Of a DNA stretch of 64,000 nt, positions 34,280-42,875 are shown piece after piece. The position numbers were made by a program, and so were the translations under genes. A model generated the notes under the pieces. It was not told the DNA's origin, ran no database searches, and was given only the letters and a program-made list of their open reading frames with translations. The DNA lies in assembly GCF_900095865.1 (NCBI RefSeq), contig NZ_FMIZ01000007.1, positions 864,529 through 928,528 on the forward strand, read 5' to 3'. This DNA comes from Massilioclostridium coli. Lineage in GTDB: Bacteria > Bacillota > Clostridia > Oscillospirales > Ruminococcaceae. The first letter of the stretch is position 1, and each line of letters opens with the position of its first letter.

Positions 34280-34293
34280 AGGAGGAACTATGG

Positions 34294-34623
34294 TTGAAAC
34301 AATCAAAATTATTACGGATAATGCTCATCGCATGTCTGTGTGTTTTTCTGTTCTCCCTCCCTGCGTTCGCTGCGGAGGGGAATGTGGCAAACGCCATTGA
34401 GCAGACCTGGTCATCAGCCAAAAGCGAGATCACCACTGTTGTGGACAATGTCGTATTTCCAGTAGTTGATCTGGTATTGGCAATCCTGCTGTTTGTCAAG
34501 TTGGGTACAGCATATTTTGATTACCGCCGTCATGGACAGTTTGAGTTTACGGCTCCAGCGATTTTATTTGCCTGCCTGATTTTTACCCTCACCGCCCCGT
34601 TATATATCTGGACAATTGTATAA
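34294..34623 (+). CDS. VirB2/TrbC-like pilin-type membrane protein (DUF3852-like)
   Basis: A 109-residue protein with a signal peptide (cleavage near AFA-AEG), then two hydrophobic segments (VVFPVVDLVLAILLFVKLG and FTAPAILFACLIFTLTAPLY). This is the layout of the small pilin-like component of Firmicutes type IV secretion systems. The start is TTG at 34294, eight bases after AAGGAGG; the open frame extends upstream into the adhesin end without a better start. Confidence 0.7.
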   Translation: MKQSKLLRIMLIACLCVFLFSLPAFAAEGNVANAIEQTWSSAKSEITTVVDNVVFPVVDLVLAILLFVKLGTAYFDYRRHGQFEFTAPAILFACLIFTLTAPLYIWTIV

Positions 34624-34638
34624 AGGAGAGAGGAAAGC

Positions 34639-35220
34639 GTGAATAAGGATGCATTTTGGAATTTAATTGATGAGGTAAACACAAAGGTAGACCGCAATGA
34701 CCAGGAGGCAGTGCTGTTAGCCACAAAAGAAAAACTCATGGAACTGCCCCCAAGCGAGATAGCCCAGTGGGATCAGATCAAAGAAACGTATCGGTATCTG
34801 GCAAACCGGAATCATTTATGGGCGGCTTGCGCGGCGACATTGTCCCATAGCAGTACCGATGGATTTATTGATTTCCGTTACTGGCTGATTTCCCAGGGAA
34901 AAGAAATCTATCTCAACGCCATACACAATCCTGATTCCTTGGCAAACTATGATATCCCAAAGGGAAGCGCCAATTTTGAGCGTTATGGATGGATTGCCAG
35001 TGAAGCGTATGAAGCCAAAACCGGGAGAGACCTTTTTCGTGAGAAAAAGGAGTATCCTTTGGAAGAACAGGTGGAACGGTCTATCCGGGAAGAGCTCCAT
35101 CTAACACCAGATATCCCATCTGACTGGGAGTATTCCCAGCTTCCTGAAATTGTCCCAAAACTCTATCGGAAATACAATTCGGAAGAGCTGGAATCTTCAG
35201 GAATGGAACTACAGCAGTGA
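34639..35220 (+). CDS. DUF4240 domain protein (first copy)
   Basis: A 193-residue soluble protein starting FWNLIDEVNTKVDRNDQEA, with LMELPPSEIAQWDQI and the DUF4240 core FIDFRYWLISQGKEIYLNAIHNPDSLAN. The function of this domain is unknown. It is very similar to the N-terminal half of the protein at 35360 and both are followed by the same ribosome site and the opening of the VirB6-like gene, so the pair arose by tandem duplication. Confidence 0.75.
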   Translation: MNKDAFWNLIDEVNTKVDRNDQEAVLLATKEKLMELPPSEIAQWDQIKETYRYLANRNHLWAACAATLSHSSTDGFIDFRYWLISQGKEIYLNAIHNPDSLANYDIPKGSANFERYGWIASEAYEAKTGRDLFREKKEYPLEEQVERSIREELHLTPDIPSDWEYSQLPEIVPKLYRKYNSEELESSGMELQQ

Positions 35221-35251
35221 TTGATTCAATAAGAAATGGAGGTGAAGCCAT

Positions 35252-35344
35252 TTGTTTGGATGGCTCAGAGATTTGGTTGGAGGAATCGCGGATACCGTGA
35301 TGGGAATTTTTGAAGGGATAGGGGAAGAGATATCTAGTATATAA
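35252..35344 (+). pseudogene. Truncated 5' copy of the VirB6/TrbL-like gene
   Basis: Thirty codons from TTG at 35252, FGWLRDLVGGIADTVMG..., match the start of the gene at 36574 almost exactly, including the GGAGGTGAAGC ribosome site, and then stop at TAA. It is the leftover of a tandem duplication that copied the DUF4240 gene plus the start of its neighbour. Confidence 0.85.
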
Positions 35345-35359
35345 AGAAGGGAGAATGGT

Positions 35360-36550
35360 ATGGAAAGGGATATCTTTTGGAAATTCATTGATGAAATCAA
35401 CGCAACAGTGGACAGCAATGACGAGGACGCAGTGATATCAGCTACCAAGAAAAAGCTCATGGAATTACCCTCAATGAGGATTCTACAATGGATTGAAATC
35501 AAAGACACCTATGTGAAGTTGGCTGACCGGAATGATTTGCTGGCAGCGTGTGAAGCGGTCAATTTATCTCATGACCAGGCATCCTTCCGTTACTTTTGTA
35601 ATTGGCTGGTCGCTCAGGGAAAGGAAATGTATTTTGACGCTTTACACAATCCTGATTCCCTGGTCAATTACAGCATTCCAGAAGGAAAAGCAAAATTTCA
35701 GTATTACGGGTCTGCTACCAGCGAAGCATTCGAAGAAAAAGCGAACCTGGAAATGATGGGTAATATTCACTTGAACCCAGCCGCTTCACCTGATTGGAGC
35801 GATTCCAATTTGACGGAATTTGTCCCCAAACTGAACCAGAAGTATCATCTGATTCGGAGTTTGTGTAAAAAACTAGAAGAAGAATATGATCAATACCAAT
35901 ACAGTTGGCTGGGGATGAACCGGAATCGGACACAACTGCTCGAACAGATGGAACAGATATGCAGTATACAGATCGTATATGATAATTTCATGAAGAACAA
36001 TCACCTATACCCGCAAGAATATCTGGAACAAATGCTGGAACTGGACCACCCTCTGCAGAAATTATCAGAATGTTATTTATTAGAGAAAGGGTTTGATATT
36101 CATCCTGAAATGGAACGTGTGATTGGGTTTTACCAATGTGATAAACCTCTGAAGCCCATCACCATTCTGGTTGACCCAGAAGCCATTTCCTGTAGCACAC
36201 ACAAGGAAAAAATGGAGATACTTGACCAGCATCTGGACCAGAATATGGACGAGATGATCGATACAATGAACCGTACAGTAATTGACGCTGTAATCAAAGA
36301 TATGGATATCCTGTCAACCATGCGGCAATTGTACTACAGCTTTAAACAGGAGAAGGAACTTTACCCACCAGAGGTACTGGATCATATTTCCCTTTTAAGA
36401 AAACCATTGAGCTATATAGAATCACCAATATATAAAATGTGCGTTACAAGGAAAAACAATCCTTCTGAACTGGAATCCATTCTGCCAAAATTGTTTTCAG
36501 ATACGCCAGGACAGGAACTGGATATTGAAGCAGGTTCAATTCAAATTTAA
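35360..36550 (+). CDS. DUF4240 protein with extended helical C-terminus (second copy)
   Basis: A 396-residue protein. Residues 1-130 repeat the DUF4240 protein at 34639 (FWKFIDEINATVDSNDEDA, FCNWLVAQGKEMYFDALHNPDSLVN). The extra C-terminal part is helical and has two similar segments (LCKKLEEEYDQYQYSWL and YSFKQEKELYPPEVLDHISLL) that recall DUF3848-type units. AAGAAGGGAG precedes the ATG. It has diverged well beyond the first copy. Function unknown. Confidence 0.72.
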   Translation: MERDIFWKFIDEINATVDSNDEDAVISATKKKLMELPSMRILQWIEIKDTYVKLADRNDLLAACEAVNLSHDQASFRYFCNWLVAQGKEMYFDALHNPDSLVNYSIPEGKAKFQYYGSATSEAFEEKANLEMMGNIHLNPAASPDWSDSNLTEFVPKLNQKYHLIRSLCKKLEEEYDQYQYSWLGMNRNRTQLLEQMEQICSIQIVYDNFMKNNHLYPQEYLEQMLELDHPLQKLSECYLLEKGFDIHPEMERVIGFYQCDKPLKPITILVDPEAISCSTHKEKMEILDQHLDQNMDEMIDTMNRTVIDAVIKDMDILSTMRQLYYSFKQEKELYPPEVLDHISLLRKPLSYIESPIYKMCVTRKNNPSELESILPKLFSDTPGQELDIEAGSIQI

Positions 36551-36573
36551 AATAATACTGGAGGTGAAGCTAA

Positions 36574-37506
36574 TTGTTTGGATGGCTCAGAGATTTGGTT
36601 GGAGGAATCGCGGATACCGTGATGGGGATGTTTGGAGGGATAGGAGAAGAGATATCCAGCGTGATCTGGGATACTATGCTTCAATGGATTTATGAGGCGA
36701 TCTACAACGCAATCGCTGACTTTTTCTTAATGATGGGAAATATGGGAGCGGATATATTTGAATTGAGCTGGATTGAAGCGGCAATCCAGCTCTTTACTTT
36801 GTTAGGCTGGGCGTTGTTTCTGGTGGGTTCGGTGGTGGCCGTATTCGACCTTGCTATCCAGTACCAGTCCGGGAGAGCGGATATCAAGACGTCTGTATTG
36901 AATCTGTTAAAAGGATTTTTTGCCGCCAGCCTGATGGGTACTGTACCAGTGGAGCTGTACAAGTTCTGTATCAGTCTGCAAAACACCTTCTCCCATGACC
37001 TGTCCGCCATATTTGCGGGAAACCAATCCGCTGATATAGCTGGAACCAGTATGAGTATCCTGGACGGGTTCTTTTCCGTGTCCAACCAGGTGTATTCCAG
37101 CATATTCAATCTTCTATCCATGATCGCTTTTGCCTATTGTATCATAAAAATATTTTTTGCGAATATCAAACGGGGCGGTATCCTGTTGATCCAGATCGGA
37201 GTGGGTAGCCTCTATCTGTTTTCCCTGCCCCGTGGGTATTCCGATGGATTCACCCAATGGTGCAAACAGATTATGGCCCTGTGTTTCACCGCCTTTATGC
37301 AGACAACCCTGCTTCTCTTGGGGTTGTTCACCTTCCAGAACAATATGCTGCTGGGGCTGGGGGTTATGCTGGCGGCCAATGAAATCCCAAGAATCGCTCA
37401 GCAGTTCGGTTTGGACTCCAGCGCGAGGGTGAATATGATGAGCGTAGTTCACGCCACCACAACGGCGGTGAATTTAACCCGGAATATCGTACACGCAATC
37501 AAATAG
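36574..37506 (+). CDS. VirB6/TrbL-like conjugal transfer membrane protein
   Basis: A 310-residue polytopic membrane protein with about six helices, the inner-membrane channel component of the mating pore. Recognisable phrases are FGWLRDLVGGIADTVMG, IKIFFANIKRGGILLIQIGVGSLYLFS and LGVMLAANEIPRIAQQFGLD. The start is TTG at 36574 after GGAGGTGAAGC. The gene order VirB2-, VirB6-, PrgI-, VirB4-like is standard for these elements. Confidence 0.85.
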   Translation: MFGWLRDLVGGIADTVMGMFGGIGEEISSVIWDTMLQWIYEAIYNAIADFFLMMGNMGADIFELSWIEAAIQLFTLLGWALFLVGSVVAVFDLAIQYQSGRADIKTSVLNLLKGFFAASLMGTVPVELYKFCISLQNTFSHDLSAIFAGNQSADIAGTSMSILDGFFSVSNQVYSSIFNLLSMIAFAYCIIKIFFANIKRGGILLIQIGVGSLYLFSLPRGYSDGFTQWCKQIMALCFTAFMQTTLLLLGLFTFQNNMLLGLGVMLAANEIPRIAQQFGLDSSARVNMMSVVHATTTAVNLTRNIVHAIK

Positions 37507-37514
37507 GAGGAAGT

Positions 37515-37775
37515 ATGAAAAAATATATCTACCCGCAAAACCTAAAGGCAGCCGCAAACCTCTGGCTGTGGAGTTTACGAGATTTCGCCATCCTCTGTAT
37601 CGCACTTCTTCTCTCCGTCCTCTCCCTGGTACAGCTGGGGTTTGTTTTGCCGCTGGCACTGAGTATCTGTTACGCTTTTCTCACCATCCGCCTGAGCGAG
37701 GTGACCATCCTGGACTTTATCCGGTACGCAGTGCGGTATTTTATCCTCACAGAACAGACGTTTGAATGGAGGTAA
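37515..37775 (+). CDS. PrgI/VirB3-like transfer protein
   Basis: An 86-residue membrane protein with two close hydrophobic helices (FAILCIALLLSVLSLVQLG and LPLALSICYAFLTIRL) and the PrgI-type start YIYPQNLKAAANLWLW. PrgI/VirB3 proteins associate with the VirB4 ATPase encoded two genes later. AGGAGGAAGT precedes the ATG. Confidence 0.85.
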   Translation: MKKYIYPQNLKAAANLWLWSLRDFAILCIALLLSVLSLVQLGFVLPLALSICYAFLTIRLSEVTILDFIRYAVRYFILTEQTFEWR

Positions 37776-37777
37776 CC

Positions 37778-38350
37778 ATGAAACAAAAGAAAAAAGGACG
37801 TTCAGTACAGAATTTGATTGGGATCAGCAGCTTTACCGACTATGGGATTGCCGTTGGAAAATATGAGGTGATCTTCTTCTCTGTTTCCCCTGTGAACATC
37901 TCGGTGCTGTCCCGTACCAGTGTGGAAACAAAAATACACCATCTGTTGATGACACTTTCGGCCATACCAGAACTGGAGATGGTCTGTATGGATTCCAACG
38001 AACGGTTTGATCAGAACCAGGAATCTATCAAAGGGAGGTTGGAACAGGAAAAGAACCCATTTGTGGTTCAGGCACTGCAAAAAGACATGGAATATCTGGA
38101 TCAGATTCAGGTTGAAATGGCCAATGCCAGGCAGTTCTTCTTTGCGTTAAAACTGCAGAACAGGAAAGAGGATCAAGTGTTCCAGGAGAGCAACCGTGCC
38201 CAGAAGGTGATGGAAGAACAGGGGTTTGACGTGAAACGGATGGACAAAGAGGGGATCAAGCAGATGTTTGCCATCTATTTTGGCACCGCAATTACTGGAG
38301 AGCAAATGCCAGATGTGGATGGCGTTCAACACTTTGAGATGGAACAATAA
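37778..38350 (+). CDS. Transfer protein, VirB4-associated
   Basis: A 190-residue soluble protein starting KQKKKGRSVQNLIGISSFTDYGIAVGKYEV (first part quoted in pieces: KQKKKGRSVQNL, YGIAVGKYEVIFFSV). The beta-rich N-terminus and helical middle recall the N-terminal domain of TraC/VirB4 ATPases, here encoded apart from the ATPase. The ATG at 37778 follows TGGAGGT; the frame's earlier ATG at 37766 lies before that site. It is followed by a hairpin and the VirB4-like gene. Confidence 0.65.
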   Translation: MKQKKKGRSVQNLIGISSFTDYGIAVGKYEVIFFSVSPVNISVLSRTSVETKIHHLLMTLSAIPELEMVCMDSNERFDQNQESIKGRLEQEKNPFVVQALQKDMEYLDQIQVEMANARQFFFALKLQNRKEDQVFQESNRAQKVMEEQGFDVKRMDKEGIKQMFAIYFGTAITGEQMPDVDGVQHFEMEQ

Positions 38351-38355
38351 ATGAC

Positions 38356-38385
38356 ACGGCAATTCCAATGAGCATTGCCGTTTTT
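38356..38385 (+). terminator. Hairpin between transfer genes
   Basis: ACGGCAAT / ATTGCCGT followed by TTTTTG, directly before the VirB4-like gene. It could attenuate transcription inside the operon. Confidence 0.5.
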
Positions 38386-38403
38386 GAATCAAAGGATGAT
38401 GCT

Positions 38404-40233
38404 ATGTTATTGAAACGAAAAAAGGAATTGACTGAAGAAGAACTGGAAGAAATCCGAACCAAGGATTTCTTTGACATGGTCTTACCCAGTACCATCAAAT
38501 TTCAAAACGACCATTACTATGTGGGGGACTTTGTCTGCTGTGTTTGGGTGATACGGGAATACCCCCCTTCCACCGAGGAACAGGCGATTCTGTCCCAACT
38601 GGCGGACAAACAAGGAGTAACCCTGCATATCTATACCAGAATGGTCACCAATCTGGAACAGAGGAAGATCATCCAGAACGCCGCCAGAAGGAACAAGATG
38701 ATGTCCAACGCCAACGATGTGACCGAAACCATACAGGCAGAGGGAAATTTGCAGGATGTCATTGAATTGCTGGCGAACATGCGGAAAAACCGGGAACCTC
38801 TCCTTCATTGTTCCGTGTTTCTGGAACTGAGAGCCAAAAATCTGGATGGATTAAAGGAACTGCAATCGGATATTGAGATGGAACTGACCCGTTCCAAACT
38901 GTCGATTGACCGATTGACCCTGCGGCAAAAAGAAGGATTTCTCTCTGTTCTGCCAGTGGGCGTCAACCAGTTTGGAGCGCAGTTTGAACGGGTTCTGCCA
39001 GCGTCCAGCATTGCCAACTTTTATCCCTTTAACTATTCTGGAAAAAACGACCCCAATGGCCTGTTGATTGGAAGGGATAAGTATGGCACCAATATTCTGG
39101 TGGACTTTGACAAACGGACGGATGACAAAACCAACAGCAACGCGTTGATCTTGGGAAACAGTGGACAGGGAAAATCCTTTTTGATGAAATCACTGATCAC
39201 CAACTTGCGGGAATCCGGCAAGGCAATCCTATGCTTAGATCCAGAGGAGGAATACAGGGAGCTGACCGAGAACCTTGGAGGAAGTTACATTGATTTTCTG
39301 TCAGGCGAGTTCATGATCAACCCTTTGGAACCAAAACTCTGGAATACTGGGGAAGAAAAAGAAGATGACCAACCGGAAGCCTTCCAGAAAGATACCATCC
39401 TGTCCCAGCACATCGCCTATTTAAAAGACTTTTTTCGGTCTTACAAGGATTTCACAGACGCGCAGATTGATACCATCGAACTCCTGCTCTCCAAACTGTA
39501 TACCCAATTCAAGATCACCGACAATACCGATTTTTCCAAGTTGCAGTCAAGGAATTACCCCACCTTACAGGACTTCTATGAATTGTGTGAGCAGGAATAC
39601 CAGGTATTCCAGAAAGAAGAAAAACACCTGTACACCGAACAGGAGCTGCAGCAGGTTTGCCTGGGACTCCATTCCATGTGCGTGGGTTCTGAGTCCAAAT
39701 ATTTCAACGGGCACAGCAACATACGGGATGGACAGTTCCTCTGTTTTGGGGTGAAAGGGCTGTTGGATACCAACAAGCGGTTGAAGGACGCCATGCTGTT
39801 TAACATCCTGTCCTACATGTCCAACCAGCTGTTGGCCAAAGGAAACACCGTGGCTTCCATTGATGAGCTCTATTTGTTCTTGACCAACCGGACAGCCATC
39901 GAATATATTCGGAACGCCATGAAACGTGTCCGCAAAAAGGATTCTTCCATTATTATCACCAGCCAGAATATCAATGACTTTCTAATCCCTGAGGTATCTG
40001 AATTCACAAAACCCCTGTTCTCCATCCCCGCCCATCAGTTCTTGTTCAACCTGGGGCATGTGGAGGTACAGTCGGTGTTGGATACCCTGCAGCTGGAACC
40101 GTCCGAGTTTGATTTGATCAAATACCCGGAACGTGGTACCTGCCTTTATCGGTGCGGAAATGAACGCTATTTGTTGCAGGTGATAGCCAGTGAATACAAG
40201 CAATCCCTGTTTGGAAAGGCAGGGGGACGATGA
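38404..40233 (+). CDS. VirB4-like conjugation ATPase
   Basis: Cytoplasmic ATPase that powers pilus assembly and DNA transfer, 609 residues. Walker A is GNSGQGKSF (about residue 250-258), Walker B VASIDELYLFL, followed by RKKDSSIIITSQNINDF with the Q-loop/sensor. The ATG at 38404 follows AAAGGATGA; an earlier in-frame ATG at 38368 lies within the preceding hairpin. The last bases overlap the next start (ATGA). Confidence 0.92.
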   Translation: MLLKRKKELTEEELEEIRTKDFFDMVLPSTIKFQNDHYYVGDFVCCVWVIREYPPSTEEQAILSQLADKQGVTLHIYTRMVTNLEQRKIIQNAARRNKMMSNANDVTETIQAEGNLQDVIELLANMRKNREPLLHCSVFLELRAKNLDGLKELQSDIEMELTRSKLSIDRLTLRQKEGFLSVLPVGVNQFGAQFERVLPASSIANFYPFNYSGKNDPNGLLIGRDKYGTNILVDFDKRTDDKTNSNALILGNSGQGKSFLMKSLITNLRESGKAILCLDPEEEYRELTENLGGSYIDFLSGEFMINPLEPKLWNTGEEKEDDQPEAFQKDTILSQHIAYLKDFFRSYKDFTDAQIDTIELLLSKLYTQFKITDNTDFSKLQSRNYPTLQDFYELCEQEYQVFQKEEKHLYTEQELQQVCLGLHSMCVGSESKYFNGHSNIRDGQFLCFGVKGLLDTNKRLKDAMLFNILSYMSNQLLAKGNTVASIDELYLFLTNRTAIEYIRNAMKRVRKKDSSIIITSQNINDFLIPEVSEFTKPLFSIPAHQFLFNLGHVEVQSVLDTLQLEPSEFDLIKYPERGTCLYRCGNERYLLQVIASEYKQSLFGKAGGR

Positions 40234-41228
40234 GTGCGGCAATCAAAGCGGCGATTACCGTATTGATGGACAAAAACTTGAGAAAGGCTGTGGGCGGTAT
40301 CATCCTGGGGGTTGTGGTGATCCTTCTCATCCCCATCGTTGTTGTGTTGGGGATTGCTGACAGCGAATTTGAGGTGGACAAGGAACAGGTGGCGCAGCAG
40401 GTGGAAGCAAACTTAACACCAGAACAGATTGCTCAGATGAAAGAGGTGGAAGATATGTTCCAGGAGATTGAAACAAAAATGAGAGAAAAGGGGTTTGCTT
40501 CCCGCACCATGGAGGCGCAGATCCTCTACCTTGCTTTGGGGAACCAATCCACATCAGGGGGTTTTGTGGATAAGCTGGTTTCCTGTTTCAATTTGGATCA
40601 GACAGACCAGCAGTTGATTGATTTGGTCAACCAGGTGTTTGGCACATCTTTTTCGTTTGAGGATTTTACCAAGGTCATGTCAGGAATCCGAACAGTTGCC
40701 ATCGACACATCCGGATTCAAAGACCCTACTACCAAAAACAACCTGGATTTAGCCACATGGGCAGAACAAGCCTGTCAGACTGGTTGGGGGTATGTCTATG
40801 GAACCTATGGGACGGTATTAAGCGAAACAATCCTACGACAGAAACTACAGCAGTTTCCAGATGAGGTAGTTCCATTTGAATCTTTTATCCGTCAGAACTG
40901 GATGGGGAAACGGACAGCCGATTGCATTGGGCTGATCAAGGCATATGGATGGTTTGACCCCAATACCGGAGAAATTAACTATGGTACAAATGGAATTCAG
41001 GATTTGAGTGCCAACAATACCTTTGAAGCAGCCACTGAAAAAGGGACGATCGATACCATCCCTGAGGTACCTGGAATCATTGTCTGGGAGCCAGGGCATG
41101 TGGGAATCTATCTGGGAAACGATACGGTAATCGAATCCATGAACACCGAAAAGGGTGTGGTCAAGACACAGTTATCAAAACGGAGTTTTACCCACTGGTT
41201 TTACATGCCTGGTATCCGTTATCAATGA
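40230..41228 (+). CDS. NlpC/P60-type cell-wall hydrolase of the transfer apparatus
   Basis: A 332-residue protein with an N-terminal membrane anchor (about 21-46), a helical middle and a C-terminal NlpC/P60-like peptidase domain. The catalytic cysteine lies in RTADCIGLIKAYGW and the histidine in EPGHVGIYLG. It would open peptidoglycan locally for the mating channel. The start overlaps the VirB4 stop. An N-terminal lysozyme domain, present in CwlT of Tn916-like elements, is absent. Confidence 0.85.
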   Translation: MSAAIKAAITVLMDKNLRKAVGGIILGVVVILLIPIVVVLGIADSEFEVDKEQVAQQVEANLTPEQIAQMKEVEDMFQEIETKMREKGFASRTMEAQILYLALGNQSTSGGFVDKLVSCFNLDQTDQQLIDLVNQVFGTSFSFEDFTKVMSGIRTVAIDTSGFKDPTTKNNLDLATWAEQACQTGWGYVYGTYGTVLSETILRQKLQQFPDEVVPFESFIRQNWMGKRTADCIGLIKAYGWFDPNTGEINYGTNGIQDLSANNTFEAATEKGTIDTIPEVPGIIVWEPGHVGIYLGNDTVIESMNTEKGVVKTQLSKRSFTHWFYMPGIRYQ

Positions 41229-41252
41229 TTGAAAGAGGGGAAGGATAGAGTT

Positions 41253-41369
41253 ATGGAATTAATAGCAGATAGGAATAGACAGAAATATCTGGTACTGGAA
41301 TCTGTTGTAATGAAAAAGGTCATTGAACTTCCAAATAAAATCATTCAAATATTGCCATTTCATTTGTAG
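41253..41369 (+). CDS. Possible 38-residue peptide
   Basis: Short ORF MELIADRNRQKYLVLESVVM... with a good GAGGGGAAGGATAGAG site upstream, located between the wall hydrolase and the Fic gene. The Fic promoter begins within its 3' end. No family recognised; it may not be real. Confidence 0.35.
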   Translation: MELIADRNRQKYLVLESVVMKKVIELPNKIIQILPFHL

Positions 41370-41380
41370 CATGCTATAAT
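41352..41380 (+). promoter_or_regulatory. Promoter of the Fic gene
   Basis: TTGCCA (41352-41357), 17 bases, TATAAT (41375-41380), 38 bases before the Fic start codon. Confidence 0.8.
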
Positions 41381-41418
41381 TAACAATTATGACAGATATA
41401 TAGTGAGGTGAGTCAGGC

Positions 41419-42177
41419 GTGAATTATGAGCTGCTGTTGCAGAAAAAAGAGCAATTGGACAGGATATGGGAGTCCATCCCAAAAGAAGCTCTCGCAAGTT
41501 TTGAACAGAACTTTGAGGTGGAATACACCCACAACTCCACTGCCATAGAAGGGAATACCCTGACTTTAATCCAGACAAAAGCAATTTTGGAGGATGGCCT
41601 TTCTGTGGGAGGAAAGACCCTTCGAGAAATTTATGAGGTTACCAACCATGCCAAAGCGTTCGCGTATGTCAGACGGTGCGTTGCGGAGGGAAAATCTCTG
41701 GATGAGGCAATTACAAAAGAGATCCATGCTCTGTTGATGGAGAATATCTTAACCGGAGGCATTTACCGCAATGTGGAAGTGCGCATTTCCGGTGCGGGGT
41801 TCAAACCTCCTGTGCCCAGTGAAATGTACCGTCAAGTCAAAACCTTTTTTGCTGATTTGCCTTACAAGGGAGAGTTAAACCCAATTGAGCTAGCCGCATG
41901 GACCCATGCGGAGTTCGTGAGGATTCATCCTTTTGTGGATGGAAATGGCAGGACGTCCCGTATGCTGATGAACTATCAGCTTATGGTAGGCGAATTTCTC
42001 CCCATCTCTATTGCAAAAGAAAACCGTCTGGAATACTTTGAGGCTCTGGAACAATATGCGGTGAATGGAAATCTAACCCCCTTTGCGGACATGGTTGCAG
42101 AGCTGGAAGAAGGTCGACTAGACGAATACCTTTCCATTTTACCGGAACAGGGCAGTTCCCCAACACAGAATATGTAA
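41419..42177 (+). CDS. Fic family protein (putative AMP-transferase)
   Basis: A 252-residue Fic domain enzyme, which would transfer AMP (or another nucleotide part) to a target protein. The active site is HPFVDGNGRTSR (about residues 170-181), complete. An autoinhibitory motif of the form (S/T)xxxE(G/N) is present near the N-terminus as STAIEGN (about 40-46), marking a class II, self-inhibited Fic protein that needs no separate antitoxin. It has its own promoter and terminator, so it is an independent cargo gene between the pore genes and oriT. The target is unknown. Confidence 0.9.
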   Translation: MNYELLLQKKEQLDRIWESIPKEALASFEQNFEVEYTHNSTAIEGNTLTLIQTKAILEDGLSVGGKTLREIYEVTNHAKAFAYVRRCVAEGKSLDEAITKEIHALLMENILTGGIYRNVEVRISGAGFKPPVPSEMYRQVKTFFADLPYKGELNPIELAAWTHAEFVRIHPFVDGNGRTSRMLMNYQLMVGEFLPISIAKENRLEYFEALEQYAVNGNLTPFADMVAELEEGRLDEYLSILPEQGSSPTQNM

Positions 42178-42184
42178 CAGAATG

Positions 42185-42217
42185 AGACCGTAGAAATGTT
42201 CTACGGTCTTTCTTTTT
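42185..42217 (+). terminator. Terminator after the Fic gene
   Basis: Perfect stem AGACCGTAGAA / TTCTACGGTCT with an ATG loop, then TTCTTTTT. Confidence 0.92.
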
Positions 42218-42239
42218 ATCCAAAAATGGAAGGTCGAAA

Positions 42240-42436
42240 ATCAAGCAGGACAAAGAGCCGGGGTCGGTGGTCGCTCCGGCTCCTGATACATCGGACGGCA
42301 GAGCCGACCGTTGCGGGATCGGTTCGATCCAAAGGGTATGGGTCGGTGTTTTAGCCTTAGGGTCAGCCCATGGGTCAAACCTGGGAAAGCTGCCGGAAAT
42401 ACGCCGTTCCTTTATGGGTCATATCCGGAATTAGAA
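42240..42436. other. Candidate oriT of the conjugative element
   Basis: Gene-free, locally GC-rich interval immediately upstream of mobC and the relaxase. It holds the inverted repeat GAGCCGG / CCGGCTC (42255-42282), an ACCG/CGGT hairpin near 42310-42330 and repeated GGGTC words (for example GGGTCGGTG twice). Position and repeats fit an oriT; the nic site is not identified. Confidence 0.55.
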
Positions 42437-42452
42437 AAAGGAGGGATGTTTT

Positions 42453-42875
42453 TTGGAAGAAAAGGAACCAAAACGGAAGTTTGCCCTCTGGGTGAAGGAG
42501 TCCTCCCTGGATTTGGTCGAGGAGTATTACAAGAAAGACAATTGCTCCAGCCGAAGCGAATATATCGAAAAGGCGATCCTGTTCTATACAGGATATTTAT
42601 CCTCCAATCAGAATAGTAGCTATCTGCCCAACATCCTCGTCTCCACCCTCAAGGGGATTGTGGCGGAGAGCGACAATAAAATCAACCGGATGATATTCAA
42701 GTTAGCAGTAGAACTTGCCATAGCCATGAATGTGGTGGCCGCCAGCAGTCAGATCAACCCAGAGGATTTACAAAGGCTGAGAAAGGAATGTATCAACGAG
42801 GTGAAACGGTTAAATGGCTCCTTCCAATTTGAGGATGCGATAGACTGGCAGAAAGGCGATCCGTGGCAAGACTGA
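42453..42875 (+). CDS. mobC: MobC-like relaxosome accessory protein
   Basis: A 140-residue ribbon-helix-helix protein (RKFALWVKESSLDLVEEYYKK, SSRSEYIEKAILFYTGYL) followed by a helical domain with SDNKINRMIFKLAVELAI. It would bind oriT. The start is TTG at 42453 after AAAGGAGGG. It overlaps the relaxase gene by 13 bases. Confidence 0.8.
   Translation: MEEKEPKRKFALWVKESSLDLVEEYYKKDNCSSRSEYIEKAILFYTGYLSSNQNSSYLPNILVSTLKGIVAESDNKINRMIFKLAVELAIAMNVVAASSQINPEDLQRLRKECINEVKRLNGSFQFEDAIDWQKGDPWQD

Noticed and set aside
34213..34293. N-terminal extension of the pilin-like gene into the adhesin gene
   Set aside because: The frame overlaps the adhesin end and lacks a ribosome site; TTG at 34294 follows AAGGAGG and gives a proper signal peptide.
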